In this document: positions 41,721 through 50,928 of the stretch, piece after piece
How the letters are laid out: each line of letters opens with the position of its first letter
How positions within the stretch are numbered: position 1 is the stretch's first letter
Source of the DNA: JACVRW01 sp963819635
GTDB lineage: Bacteria > Actinomycetota > Thermoleophilia > Solirubrobacterales > Thermoleophilaceae
Direction: 5' to 3'
Length of the DNA: 64,000 bases
NCBI GenBank assembly: GCA_963819635.1
Contig: CAWFWX010000006.1
Coordinates: 186,001-250,000, forward strand
Translations under genes and position numbers: made by a program
Notes under the pieces: model-generated
Told to the model about the DNA's origin: nothing
The model's input: the letters and a program-made list of their open reading frames with translations, nothing else
Databases searched by the model: none

Positions 41721-42325
41721 GTGAACCTCCGTAGTCCTGGCAGGAGCAGCTCGACGGTCCAGTCGGCCAGCCGCTCGACGTCCATCTCGGGGTGGTCCCA
41801 CATCCAGTGCGCCACCCCCTCGTAGGCCGAGTTGACGGCGTGCGCCGCCAGCTCGAGCTCGCGCGGGTCCACATCGTCCGGCGCCATTTCCCTCATCAGC
41901 TCGAGAATCAGGGCGGCCTGACGGCGGCGAACCCTGCCGGCGGCCTCCGAGAAGCGGCCCTCGTAGAGGAGCTCGTAGGCGACCCGGTTCTCGGACGCGA
42001 AGCGAAGGAAGGCGAGCCCGCCGGCACGCAGGCGCGCCTCGGGATCGTCCGCGGGATCCGCCCCGCGCGCCGCGGCCGCGATCGACTCGGCGAGCCGGAG
42101 AGCGAGGCCCTCCAGGCAGGCCTCGAAGAGGCCCTCCTTCGATCCGAACAGCTCATAGATGACCGGCTTCGTAACACCCGCGCGACGAGCCAGCTCATCC
42201 ATCGACGCCTTGGCGAACCCGCGCTCGGCGAACAGCTCCTCACCGAGCTCAACGAGCTGGCGCTCACGCAGCGCGCGCGGCACGCGACCGTGCCGAAAGT
42301 CCTCTATGCGTGCGACGGCCTCCAT
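41717..42325 (-). CDS. TetR-family transcriptional regulator
   Basis: This is a 202-residue regulator. The DNA-binding domain is at residues 18-65: RQLVELGEELFAERGFAKASMDELARRAGVTKPVIYELFGSKEGLFEACLE, with the recognition helix GVTKPVIYELF. The rest is a helical ligand pocket. It lies directly upstream of the Baeyer-Villiger monooxygenase and a nested palindrome covers its start, so it is likely an autorepressor released by a substrate of the enzyme. The ATG at 42325 is the only suitable start. Confidence 0.92.
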   Translation of the reverse strand: MEAVARIEDFRHGRVPRALRERQLVELGEELFAERGFAKASMDELARRAGVTKPVIYELFGSKEGLFEACLEGLALRLAESIAAAARGADPADDPEARLRAGGLAFLRFASENRVAYELLYEGRFSEAAGRVRRRQAALILELMREMAPDDVDPRELELAAHAVNSAYEGVAHWMWDHPEMDVERLADWTVELLLPGLRRFT

Positions 42326-42357
42326 ACCTACTCACGGTAAGTTACCAGGAGTAGGTA
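42325..42357. promoter_or_regulatory. nested palindromic operator at the tetR start
   Basis: TACCTACTC (42325-42333) and GAGTAGGTA (42349-42357) form a perfect 9-bp inverted repeat. Inside it GGTAA and TTACC form a second perfect one around a single G (42336-42346). The outer repeat overlaps the first base of the tetR ATG. Two concentric symmetric sites fit the binding of one or two TetR dimers. Confidence 0.75.
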
Positions 42358-42372
42358 GGTGTCAAACCCCTT

Positions 42373-44640
42373 CTACGCGGCCGGCGCCTCAGCGGGCTCA
42401 GCGGGCTCGGCCGCGCCCGCCTCGGCCTCGGCGCGCTCCTCCTCCGACTCGCCGGCGGGCGGCTCCTTCGCCCAGTCCTCGTCGAACTCGACGCGCCACT
42501 TGCCCTCGTCGGTCTGCTCGAGACGGAGCTTCGCTCGGAAGGTGCGCCCGGCGCGACTCCGGAAACCCGTCACCGCCTTTTCAGTGCGCCCTACGCCCGG
42601 ATCTTCCCCGCTCTCACGGGAGACCCTCAATGACTCGATCAGCTCCTTCGCCACCGACACCGGCAGGCTCTTGCCGGCCTTCTTCTTCCAGATCACGAAG
42701 CCGCAGCCGGGGTCCTCGCGCGACCAGCACGAGTAGCCCTTCCTGTTCTCGGTGATCTCGCGTCCGCAGACCGGACAGGGCCCGAGCTTGGCGCGCTCGA
42801 TCTGGACGCCCTTCAGCTTGTCGAGCTCCTCGACCGTCTCGGTCGTGAACTTCTTGATGTCGTCCATGAACGCCGGGCGTGTGTCGTCGCCGTGCTCGAT
42901 CAGGCGCAGGCGGCGCTCCCAGCTGCCGGTCAGCTCCGGCGAGGTGAGCCGGTGGTCGCCCAGGAGCCGGATCACCTGAATCCCCTTCTCGGTGGCCACC
43001 AGGGCGCGACCGTCGCGCTCGATGTAGCCCACGTCCACGAGCCGCTCGATGATCGAGGCGCGCGTGGCCGGGGTCCCGATGCCGGAGTCCTTCATCGCCT
43101 CGCGCAGCTCGGCGTCCTCCACCTCCTTGCCGGCGGTCTCCATCGCCCCCAAGAGCGAGGCGTCCGAGAAGCGCCGCGGCGGCTGCGTCTCCTTGCGCAT
43201 CCACTCCACCTCGAGCGTCTGCACACCCTCGCCCTGCTCCAACCGAGGAAGGAGCTGGTCACCGCCCGAGTCATCCTCAGGGCGGTCGGTCTCCGACAGC
43301 TCGCCATAAACGGCGCGCCAGCCGGCCTCGATCAGCCGCCGCCCCGAGGTCCTGAACACCTGCTCCCGCACGGTGGTCTCGACGCGCGTCCGCTCGAACA
43401 CCGCCTCCGGGTGGAAGATCGCCAGGAAGCGCTTGGCGACCAGGTCGTAGACCTTGAGCTCATCGGAGCCCATCTTCGAGAGGTTGTGCTCCGAGTTCGT
43501 CGGGATGATCGCGTGGTGGTCCTGGACCTTTGCGTCGTTGACGACGCGGCCCAGCGGGAGCTTGTCCAAACCGAGGACGTACTTCGATGCTGTCGTGTAC
43601 TGCGGTGCGTGGCCGACCATCTCGGCCGTGGGCTTGATCTCGGCGATCATGTCGCCGGTCAGGAAACGGGAGTTCGTACGCGGATAGGTCAGCGCCTTGT
43701 GCTCCTCGTAGAGGCGCTGCGCCGCGGCGAGCGTCCGGCGCGCCGAGAACCCGTAGAGGCTGTTCGCGTGGCGCTGCAGGCTCGTGAGGTCGTAGAGCAG
43801 CTGCGGCTGCTCGCGCTGCTCCGTCTTCTCGAGCTTCGTGATCTCGCCGGCCTGGCCCCTGACCGCGTCGACGATCACCTGCGCCTCGGCCTCCGACGGG
43901 AGCCGCTTTCCGCCGAGGTAGCGGGCCATGTAGCGGCGCTCCTCGGACGCCTCGAAGCGCGCCTCGACGAGCCAGTACGGCTCGGGGACGAAGTTGCGGA
44001 TCTCCTCCTCGCGGCGGGCGACCAGCGCGAGCGTGGGCGTCTGCACCCGTCCCAGCGACACCGCCCCGTCGAACGCGGCGCGCAGCCGGATCGACGCCGC
44101 GCGGGTGGCGTTCATCCCCACGAGCCAGTCGGCCTCGGAGCGCGAGCGGGCAGCCTCCTCGAGCGTGTGAAGCTCCTCGGCGGGACGAAGGTGCTGAAAG
44201 GCCTCCTTGATGGCCGTCTTCGTCATGGAGGACAGCCAGAGCCGCTGAACCGGCTTGTGCACCGGGGCCAGGTCGTAGACGTAGGCGAAGATCAGCTCTC
44301 CCTCGCGCCCCGCGTCGCATGCGTTGACGATCTGAGTCACCTCGTCGTCCGCCATGAGGCGATGGATGGCGCGCAGCTGCTTACCGGCGCGCTCGTCGTT
44401 CGGGATGAGCTTGAAGTGCTCCGGGAGGATCGGGAGGTCCGCGAAGCGCCACTTCTTGAGCTTGGGGTCATACTCGTCCGGCGGCGCCAGTCCGACGAGG
44501 TGCCCGACCGCCCAGGTGACGAGGTAATCCTCCCCCTCCAGGTGGGTCTTGTCCTTCGACTGCTTGAAGGATCCGGGCAGCGTCGACGCGAGGTCGCGCG
44601 CGACCGAAGGCTTCTCAGCGACTACTAGGGTCTTCGACAT
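42373..44640 (-). CDS. topB: DNA topoisomerase III (type IA)
   Basis: This is a type IA topoisomerase of 755 residues that relaxes and decatenates DNA through single-strand passage. The TOPRIM motif is LVVAEKPSVARDL with VNACDAGREGELIF (DxE-type). The catalytic Tyr319 lies in ALTYPRTNSRFL. The DTTR-like GRVQTPTLALV segment and SGIGTPATRASIIERL are family marks. A C-terminal zinc finger is CPVCGREI...CWSREDPGCGFVIWKKK. The tail is acidic and Ala/Glu-rich (EEERAEAEAGAAEPAEPAEAP). It is divergent from the FAD oxidoreductase and followed by the TetR operator. Confidence 0.95.
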   Translation of the reverse strand: MSKTLVVAEKPSVARDLASTLPGSFKQSKDKTHLEGEDYLVTWAVGHLVGLAPPDEYDPKLKKWRFADLPILPEHFKLIPNDERAGKQLRAIHRLMADDEVTQIVNACDAGREGELIFAYVYDLAPVHKPVQRLWLSSMTKTAIKEAFQHLRPAEELHTLEEAARSRSEADWLVGMNATRAASIRLRAAFDGAVSLGRVQTPTLALVARREEEIRNFVPEPYWLVEARFEASEERRYMARYLGGKRLPSEAEAQVIVDAVRGQAGEITKLEKTEQREQPQLLYDLTSLQRHANSLYGFSARRTLAAAQRLYEEHKALTYPRTNSRFLTGDMIAEIKPTAEMVGHAPQYTTASKYVLGLDKLPLGRVVNDAKVQDHHAIIPTNSEHNLSKMGSDELKVYDLVAKRFLAIFHPEAVFERTRVETTVREQVFRTSGRRLIEAGWRAVYGELSETDRPEDDSGGDQLLPRLEQGEGVQTLEVEWMRKETQPPRRFSDASLLGAMETAGKEVEDAELREAMKDSGIGTPATRASIIERLVDVGYIERDGRALVATEKGIQVIRLLGDHRLTSPELTGSWERRLRLIEHGDDTRPAFMDDIKKFTTETVEELDKLKGVQIERAKLGPCPVCGREITENRKGYSCWSREDPGCGFVIWKKKAGKSLPVSVAKELIESLRVSRESGEDPGVGRTEKAVTGFRSRAGRTFRAKLRLEQTDEGKWRVEFDEDWAKEPPAGESEEERAEAEAGAAEPAEPAEAPAA

Positions 44641-44659
44641 CAGGGCTCAGGGTACGCAT

Positions 44660-46067
44660 ATCGCCTCGCACAGTCCCACCGGATGGTGGCTTGAGGAGGC
44701 CGGTGGCGCCGCTGCGCGGCCCGCTCTCAGCGGAGCGCTCGACGCCGACGTCGTGGTGATCGGAGGCGGTTATACGGGGATGTGGACGGCCTGGCACCTG
44801 CTCGATTCGGAGCCGGGACTCCGGGTCCTCCTGCTCGAGGGCGGCGTGTGCGGCCACGGGCCGAGCGGCCGAAACGGGGGGTTCTGCGAGTCGCTCTGGC
44901 TGAGCGCCCCGGCCCTGCGCGAGCGCTTCGGGGACGGCCCCGCGCGCGCCCTGCTGGACGCGTCCAGTGAGACGGTGGGCAGGATCGGCGCCTGGTGCCG
45001 CGACAACGACGTCGACGCCTGGTTCGACCAGTCCGGCTACCTGGGCGTGTCGACCGGCCCCGCGTTCGACGAAGCGGGCCGAGACGCCGTCGACGCCGCC
45101 GCGGCGCTCGGCGCCCCGGACGCCGTGCAGGACCTGACCGCGGCCGAGGTGCGGCGCCGGGTCGACTCGCCCGTCTTCCGGCGCGGCGCCTTCGTGCCCG
45201 ACTTCGCCACGCTTCAGCCGGCACGGCTCGCGCTCGGCCTGCGCAGGCGCCTCGTCGAGCGCGGCGTGGAGGTCTTCGAAGCGCTCGCGCGTGCGCGCGC
45301 TGAGAACCGAGCCGGGCGGGCGCTCGGTCGTGGCCGAGACTGCCGGCGGCAGCGTACGCGCAGGCGCGGCCGTGCTCGCGGTCGGCCCGGCGGCGCGGTC
45401 GCTCCGCGCGCTCCGGTCGCGGCTGTCCGTGACCTCGTCGCACATCGTCCTCACCGAGCCCGTCCCCGACGTGCTCGAGGCGATCGGCTGGACCGGCGGC
45501 GAGTGCATCACGGATGGGCGCACGCTGCTCCACTACTTCCGGACTACGCGCGACGGGCGGATCGCGTTCGGCTGGGGCGGCGGGCGACTCGCCTACGGCG
45601 GCCGGGTGAACGGGCACGTCGAGCTGGACCCGGAGGTGGCCGCGGAGACGCACTCCCACCTGCTCCGCATCTTCCCGGCCCTCGAGGGTCGCGCGATCAC
45701 GCACGCCTGGGGCGGGCCGATCGACGTCTCCCCCAGCCACATCGCCCAGATCGGGACGCTGCCGCGCGGGCCGGTGCACTTCGCGTTCGGTTACACGGGC
45801 AACGGCGTCGGTCCGACGCACCTCGCCGGGCGGGCGCTGGCCTCCCTGGCGCTCGACCGCCGCGACCGCTACACGGCCCTGCCGATCGTGGGCGCGGACG
45901 CCGGCGCGTGGGTACCGCCGGAGCCGCTGGCGTGGCTGGGCGGCAACCTGGTGCGTCATGCCTTCATCCGCCGCGAGCAGGCGTGGGAACAGGGCGAGCA
46001 ACCGGACCTCGTCACGAGGGCCCTGTGCGCCGTGCCGAAGGCGCTCGGCATACACGTGGCGCGCTGA
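44660..46067 (+). pseudogene. FAD-dependent oxidoreductase (DAO family), frameshifted
   Basis: The N-terminal half has the Rossmann FAD motif DVVVIGGGYTGMWTAWHLL followed by LLEGGVCGHGPSGRNGGFCESLW, typical of the amino-acid oxidase (DAO) family. That frame ends in nonsense after about 45284. The second half is open in another frame from 45291: SVVAETAGGSVRAGAAVLAVGP, ECITDGRTLLHYFRTTRDGRIAFGWGG and AFGYTGNGVGPTHLAGRALASL (FAD-binding). Deleting one C at 45284 joins them as EVFEASRVRALRTEPGG. No ATG, GTG or TTG lies in the right place; ATC at 44660 or a lost start is possible. It would oxidise an amine or amino acid. Confidence 0.75.
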
Positions 46068-46083
46068 CGAGCGCGCCCGGGGC

Positions 46084-46932
46084 TCAGTACCCGTCGTAGG
46101 GGCTTCTGCCGTACCTGACGCCGCGGTCCGGCCCGGGACAGTCCCCGCGACGGTCCTTCTGGTCGAACGGGAGCCGCACGATGACCTGAGCGGCGTTGTT
46201 CAGCTCGTCCAGCTCGTGGATGCGGTTGTTGGGGTCGGCGATGTGGACGTAGGCGAAGCAGCCGCGCAGGCCCGTGACGTCGATCCACTGCTCCGGGTAG
46301 GTCGGCGGGTAGATGTCCGCCCAGCCGACCGACGTGCCGAGCGTGACCGATTGCGCGCGTGAGTTGGTGCTGCAGGCCGGATAGTGGGGCTCGCGCGGCG
46401 AGCGCCGCAGCTGGGGCTGCGTGCGCTCGAGGTCGCGCAGGCAGTAGGCGACCTTCGGGCCCGTCCGCACCAGGCGCGCGTGCTGCCCGCTCGCGTTCAC
46501 GCGCCACAGCTCGAAGCGCGCCGCGTTGTAGAACTTCCACCAGAAGCGGTCGAGGTGAGCGAACTTGAACTGGAGGCGCCCGTTCGTGGCCACGCCGATC
46601 CGCCCGCCGTCGCGCGTGTATATGCGCTGCCGCGCCCGCATGAAGCGCGGCCCTATGCGACGCCCGTAGAGCTCGGCCGGACCGTCGCCCACGCTGTCGA
46701 TCACGTTGCCCGCCCGCAGCAGCGTCCGGCCGGGCTTCGTCTGGCGGTCCTTGTAGAGGCCCCAGGGCCGGCGCATCGCGAGATCCGGGCAGCGAAGCTC
46801 GGCCGCGCCGGGCCCGAAGCAGGGGTTCCCGGCCTCCGCGGGCGGCTCCTCGACCTGCGAGGGCCGCGCCGCAAGGGCGGTTCCGGCGAGGGTGGCAAGG
46901 CAAGCCAGCGCAATCAGGAGGGCGGCACGCAC
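46084..46932 (-). CDS. secreted lysyl-oxidase-like protein without copper histidines
   Basis: This is a 282-residue exported protein from a GTG at 46932, with signal VRAALLIALACLATLAGTALA. The body matches the lysyl oxidase fold: KVAYCLRDLERTQ, then HYPACSTN, TSVGWADIYPPTYPEQWIDVTGL and DPNNRIHELDELNNAAQVIVRLP. The family's copper site is an H-x-H-type cluster before the ARFEL/YDLL segment; here that stretch reads LQFKFAHLDRFWWKFYNAARFEL with only one His. The Lys and Tyr that build the LTQ cofactor appear present. It is therefore probably inactive as an amine oxidase and kept as a binding or structural protein. An ATG at 46965 is an alternative start. Confidence 0.75.
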   Translation of the reverse strand: MRAALLIALACLATLAGTALAARPSQVEEPPAEAGNPCFGPGAAELRCPDLAMRRPWGLYKDRQTKPGRTLLRAGNVIDSVGDGPAELYGRRIGPRFMRARQRIYTRDGGRIGVATNGRLQFKFAHLDRFWWKFYNAARFELWRVNASGQHARLVRTGPKVAYCLRDLERTQPQLRRSPREPHYPACSTNSRAQSVTLGTSVGWADIYPPTYPEQWIDVTGLRGCFAYVHIADPNNRIHELDELNNAAQVIVRLPFDQKDRRGDCPGPDRGVRYGRSPYDGY

Positions 46933-46963
46933 CGGGAGATTTGTAGCGACTACGGTGGGCGAC

Positions 46964-47908
46964 ATGCGCGTCTTGGCTATCGACGGCGGGGGAATTCGGG
47001 GCCTGATCCCGGCAATCGTGCTGACCGAGCTGGAGCGCCGCGCCGGCCGTCGCACGTTCGAGCTGTTCGACCTGATCGCGGGCACGTCGACCGGCGGGAT
47101 ACTCGCGTGCGCGCTCTGCGCGCCCGATCCGCTGCCCGCGTCCGAGCTCGTGAAGCTCTACGAGGAGGAGGGGCCAAACATCTTCGACCGCTCGGTGTTC
47201 CAGCGGGTCCGAAGCGCCGAGGGCCTGCTCGACGAGAAGTTCGACGACGCCGCGCTGGACCGCGCCCTCGAGCGCTTCCTCGAGCACAAGCGCCTTCGCG
47301 AGTCGGTCCCCGACATCATCATCCCCTCGTACGACACGGCCCTTCCCGGCCCCTACTTCTTCAAGACGAGCAAGGCGAAGGAGACGCCCGACACCGACGA
47401 CTTCGCGCTCTCGGTGGTCGCGCGCGCCACCGCGGCGGCGCCGACCTACTTCGAGCCGGTCGGCACGGGCGACAAGGCGCTCGTCGACGGCGGCGTGTTC
47501 GCCACCAACCCGGCTATGTGCGCGCTGGCCGAGGTGCTGAACCACGAGGAGCTCAGGCCACGCGACGTCGTGCTGCTCTCGCTCGGCACCGGCCAGCGGA
47601 CGCACAAGCGCGGCTTCGAGGAGATCAAGGACTGGGGGCTCGCGGCGTGGGCGCGGCCGATCCTCGAGGTGGTCTTCGACGGCGTGTCGGACGCCGTCGA
47701 CTACCAGCTCGAGCGCGTCCTCACCCGCGAGCGCTACTGGCGCCTCCAGGTCGAGCTGACGCTCGCGAGCGACGACCTCGACGACGCCGGCGAGGACAAC
47801 CTCCGAAAGCTGCGCCGCCAAGCCGAGGAGCTGGTCGAGACGAGCTCGGCGGACCTGGACGCCGTGCTGGCAAGGCTGGGGTCTGACCCCGGGTCTGCTC
47901 GGGGCTGA
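46964..47908 (+). CDS. patatin-like phospholipase
   Basis: This is a 314-residue serine acyl hydrolase acting on lipids. The oxyanion motif DGGGIRG is at residues 7-13, the nucleophile is Ser42 in AGTSTGGILA, and the catalytic Asp lies in LVDGGVFATNPAM, giving the Ser-Asp dyad of patatins. The ATG at 46964 gives the usual short N-terminus. The last ten codons (LGSDPGSARG) and the stop lie inside the GGGGTCTGACCCC repeat, so the present C-terminus comes from the repeat. The gene is convergent with marP and divergent from the lysyl-oxidase-like gene. Confidence 0.92.
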   Translation: MRVLAIDGGGIRGLIPAIVLTELERRAGRRTFELFDLIAGTSTGGILACALCAPDPLPASELVKLYEEEGPNIFDRSVFQRVRSAEGLLDEKFDDAALDRALERFLEHKRLRESVPDIIIPSYDTALPGPYFFKTSKAKETPDTDDFALSVVARATAAAPTYFEPVGTGDKALVDGGVFATNPAMCALAEVLNHEELRPRDVVLLSLGTGQRTHKRGFEEIKDWGLAAWARPILEVVFDGVSDAVDYQLERVLTRERYWRLQVELTLASDDLDDAGEDNLRKLRRQAEELVETSSADLDAVLARLGSDPGSARG

Positions 47909-47951
47909 CCCCGTAGTTCTCCGGGGTCAGACCCCGTCGTTGGTCGTTCGT
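47878..47951. repeat. GGGGTCAGACCCC repeat, copy A
   Basis: GGGGTCTGACCCC at 47878-47890 and its reverse complement GGGGTCAGACCCC at 47923-47935 bracket a middle GGGGCTGACCCC at 47901-47912, followed by GTCGTTGGTCGTT. The same set occurs at 50844-50919. Each unit is nearly self-complementary and the outer two pair perfectly over 13 bp. It sits between convergent genes and includes the patatin stop codon. It probably acts as a bidirectional terminator and is a dispersed REP-like element. Confidence 0.8.
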
Positions 47952-47954
47952 CAA

Positions 47955-49097
47955 CTACGCGCACGGCCCCGTATCAACCGCCCCACGCACCCGCCCCAGC
48001 GCCGTCCGCACAACCGAGTCAGGCACGCCGTAGCCGGTGCGCCCGCCGCCTGCGGATGCCGCGAAGATCGTGGCCACCACGCGCCCGTCGCCGTCGACCA
48101 CCGGCCCGCCCGAGTTGCCGTGCCGCACGAGCGCCCTGACCGAGGTGATCAGGCGCTCGATGGGGCCGCGTCCGTAGGAGTCCTGCGTCACGACGGTCGC
48201 CGTCTGCCCGAGGCGCGCCGGCCGCACGTCGTACGGGCCGTTCTCGGGGAAGCCGAGCACGGCGGCCGAGACGCCGGAACGGGCGTTTGCGTTCAGCGGC
48301 AGGCGGGGCGTGCCGGCGAGGCCCGGCACGCGCAGGATGGCGAGGTCGTTGTGCGGGTCGTAGTAGACAGCCTCGGCGTCGAGCGCGGGGCCCTCGCCCC
48401 CTGGCTGCACGGTCGTGTCGTCCTGACCCGCGACCACGTGGGCGTTCGTCACGACGAGCCCGCTGCGTGCGACCCAGCCGCTTCCCTGCACCCCCAGGCC
48501 GCATGCGGTTCCGAGCACCTTCATCACGCTCCTTCCCGCCGCCCTGACCTCTGGGTCGCGCACGATCGCGGCGTTGGGCGGCGGCACGTTCGCCGACGGC
48601 CCGCGGATCGACGGGAACGGGTCGAAGCGCGCGAGCGCCTGGAGGATCGGCCCCGACGGCGGCAGCACCGCGTTCAGCTCTCTGAGGATCGCCGACCGCT
48701 GGATCGGCTCGCGCAGCTCGCGCGCCCCCGGAGTCTGCAGCGCCACAGAGCCCGCGACCCAGACGAGGAACAGGCCGAGGCAGGCGACCAGGATGCTGCC
48801 GCCGATCCCGTCGATCGGCCCGAGCTGCTCCGGAAGCCTGCGGCGCAGGTGGAAGCCGAGCACCTCGAGCCCCGACGCGAGCACGGCGCCGAGCATCAGC
48901 GCGCCGATCAGGGCGAACAGCGGCGCGTACGGCGAGTGGGAACCGTCCTCGAGCAGCAGCGGCCCGAGCCGTGATCCGGCGAACGCGCCGGCGGCGAACC
49001 CGACGAGCGCCAGGCCGCCGGCGATCAGGCCCTGTCCGAAGCCCCAGACCGCCATCAGGACGGTGAAGGCGATGATGATCCAGTCGAGGCCCGTCAA
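47955..49097 (-). CDS. MarP-like membrane serine protease (CvpA + trypsin domains)
   Basis: This 380-residue protein has four N-terminal TM segments of the CvpA type (residues 5-125) and a periplasmic trypsin-like domain. The catalytic triad is His in VVTNAHVVAG, Asp in PHNDLAILRV and Ser in VRHGNSGGPVVDGDG. This is the domain order of mycobacterial MarP (Rv3671c), which helps survive acid and oxidative stress by cleaving cell-wall hydrolase partners. Two Cys residues (GTACGLG and the final TGPCA) may form a disulfide as in MarP. The start is a TTG at 49097. It is convergent with patatin across repeat A. Confidence 0.9.
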   Translation of the reverse strand: MTGLDWIIIAFTVLMAVWGFGQGLIAGGLALVGFAAGAFAGSRLGPLLLEDGSHSPYAPLFALIGALMLGAVLASGLEVLGFHLRRRLPEQLGPIDGIGGSILVACLGLFLVWVAGSVALQTPGARELREPIQRSAILRELNAVLPPSGPILQALARFDPFPSIRGPSANVPPPNAAIVRDPEVRAAGRSVMKVLGTACGLGVQGSGWVARSGLVVTNAHVVAGQDDTTVQPGGEGPALDAEAVYYDPHNDLAILRVPGLAGTPRLPLNANARSGVSAAVLGFPENGPYDVRPARLGQTATVVTQDSYGRGPIERLITSVRALVRHGNSGGPVVDGDGRVVATIFAASAGGGRTGYGVPDSVVRTALGRVRGAVDTGPCA

Positions 49098-49161
49098 GCC
49101 CGAGGCAGGCTAGTAGGGGACACGCATGAGCGTGGCTACCATCGGGTAGCGGTTCCCGTCC

Positions 49162-50845
49162 GTGAAGCGCATCCCCCCAGCGCGCCGACGGCGCATCACA
49201 CATCGCGCTCTACCCACCCTGGGCGGACTCGCCGCGCTCTCGCTGGTTGCCGGCGCCATGGTGGGCTCGCTCGCGGACAGCGCCGCGGAGCGCACGGCGT
49301 CCGACTTCACGGAGGCATGGGCACGCGGCGACATGCGCGCGATGCACGGGCTGCTCACCGACTCGGCGCAGGAGCGCTATCCGCTCGAGCGTTTCCGGCG
49401 CGCCTACGAGCGGGCCGGCGCAACCGCCACGCTCACGTCGCTCGAGCCGGGCGACGCCGACGCGGTCGACAAGGGCGACGTGAAGGTGCCGCTCGTGCTC
49501 GGCACGCGCGTGTTCGGCCAGCTGCGCGGCGAGCTCGAGGTCCCTGTATCCGACGAGGCGTGTCGAGTGGGAGCCGCGACTCGTGTTCCCCGAGCTGCAT
49601 CCCGGCGAGCGGCTCCGGCGCACGAGCGTCCCTCCCGTGCGCGCCACGCTCCACTCCCGTGACCGCAAGGTGCTCGCCGAGGGACCCGCGCCCTCGCGGA
49701 CGTCCCCGCTGGTCGGGATCGCGGACTCGATCGCCGGGCGCATGGAGCCGCAGGAGACCGCCTCGGAGCGAAGGGTGCTGTTCGCGCGCGGCTTCCCGCG
49801 CAACTGGCCCGTGGGACAGAGCGGGCTCGAGGAGGTATTCGAGACGCGCCTGCGCGGCCGCCCCGGCGGCGAGCTGATAGCGGGGAGCCGCGTCCTGGCG
49901 CGGTCGCGGCCGCGCGCGGCGCCCAGCGTGGAGACCACGATCGACACGAGGCTCCAGGAGGCGGCGGTGATCGGCCTGGCCGGCCGGCTGGGCGGCGTGG
50001 CCGCGCTCGATCCCCGAAACGGCGAGGTGCGCGCGCTCGCCGGAATCGCGTTCTCGGCGCCGCAGCCCCCGGGCTCGACATTCAAGATCATCACCACCAC
50101 GGCCGCGCTGGAGCAGGGCGCCGTCAAGCCGTCCGACGAGTTTCCGGTGGAGACGCACGCGGTCATCGACGGCGTCGAGCTGGAGAACGCGAACGGCGAG
50201 GCGTGCGGCGGCACGTTCCGAGACGCGTTCGCGCACTCGTGCAACTCGGTGTTCGCCCCGCTCGGCGTGGAGGTCGGAGCCGAGCCGCTCGTGGACGCGG
50301 CGGAGCGCTACGGCTGGAACCGGCCGGCCACCATTCCCGGCGAGGTCCCCAGCACGCTCCCGCCCGCCGTCGAGATCGACACTCCGCTGGAGGTGGCCTC
50401 GACCGCGATCGGGCAGTTCGAGACGCTCGCCACGCCGCTCCAGATGGCCTCCGTGGCGCAGACGATCGCCACACGCGGCGTCCGCTACCTGCCCACTCTC
50501 TCGGCCGGCGAGCGGCCGCGCCGAATGCGCGTGACGTCCCGCCGGGTGGCCCGCACGATCGGCTCGATGATGGTCGACGTGGTGGCCTACGGCACCGGTA
50601 CCGCGGCCGCCCTGCCCGGCGTGCGCGTCGCCGGCAAGACCGGCACCGCCGAGCTCGAGGACACGCGCGACCCGGAGACGGGCGAGACGCTCCCGCCCGA
50701 CCCGACGAACACGGACGCCTGGTTCACCGCCTACGCCCCCGCGGGCCGGCCGCGGATCGCCGTGGCGGTCATGCTCGTGCGCGCCGGCGCGGGCGGCGCG
50801 ACCGCGGCGCCCGCGGCCCGGGTGGTGCTGGACCGAGCGCTCTAG
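49162..50845 (+). pseudogene. class B penicillin-binding protein (transpeptidase), frameshifted
   Basis: This is a peptidoglycan transpeptidase. The first frame, from a GTG at 49162, encodes a TM anchor (LGGLAALSLVAGAMVGSLA) and an NTF2-like MecA_N domain (ERTASDFTEAWARGDMRAMHGLLTD). The second frame, from about 49561, encodes VEWEPRLVFPELHPGERLRRT and the transpeptidase with PGSTFKIITTTAALEQG (SxxK), AHSCNSVF (SxN) and AGKTGTAELE (KTG). Removing one C at 49559 (reading GAG GGT GTC GAG TGG) joins them into 560 residues. The class is usually essential or important for wall synthesis, so an assembly error is the likeliest cause. Confidence 0.82.
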
Positions 50846-50919
50846 GGTCTGACCCCGGCGAAGCTCGGGGCTGACCCCGGGTCTGACCCCGGAGGGGTCA
50901 GACCCCGTCGTGGTCGTTA
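50844..50919. repeat. GGGGTCAGACCCC repeat, copy B
   Basis: It begins one base into the penicillin-binding protein TAG (AGGGTCTGACCCC at 50844-50856). GGGGCTGACCCC follows at 50867-50878, GGGTCTGACCCC at 50879-50890 and GGGGTCAGACCCC at 50894-50906, then GTCGTGGTCGTT. Copy A ends in the almost identical GTCGTTGGTCGTT. It lies between convergent genes, as copy A does. The extra internal unit makes it slightly longer. Confidence 0.8.
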
Positions 50920-50928
50920 GACGTCGCT

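Noticed and set aside
45291..46067. Separate gene for the second half of the FAD oxidoreductase
   Set aside because: It lacks the Rossmann FAD motif and continues exactly the fold left unfinished by the upstream frame, so one frameshifted gene is more likely.
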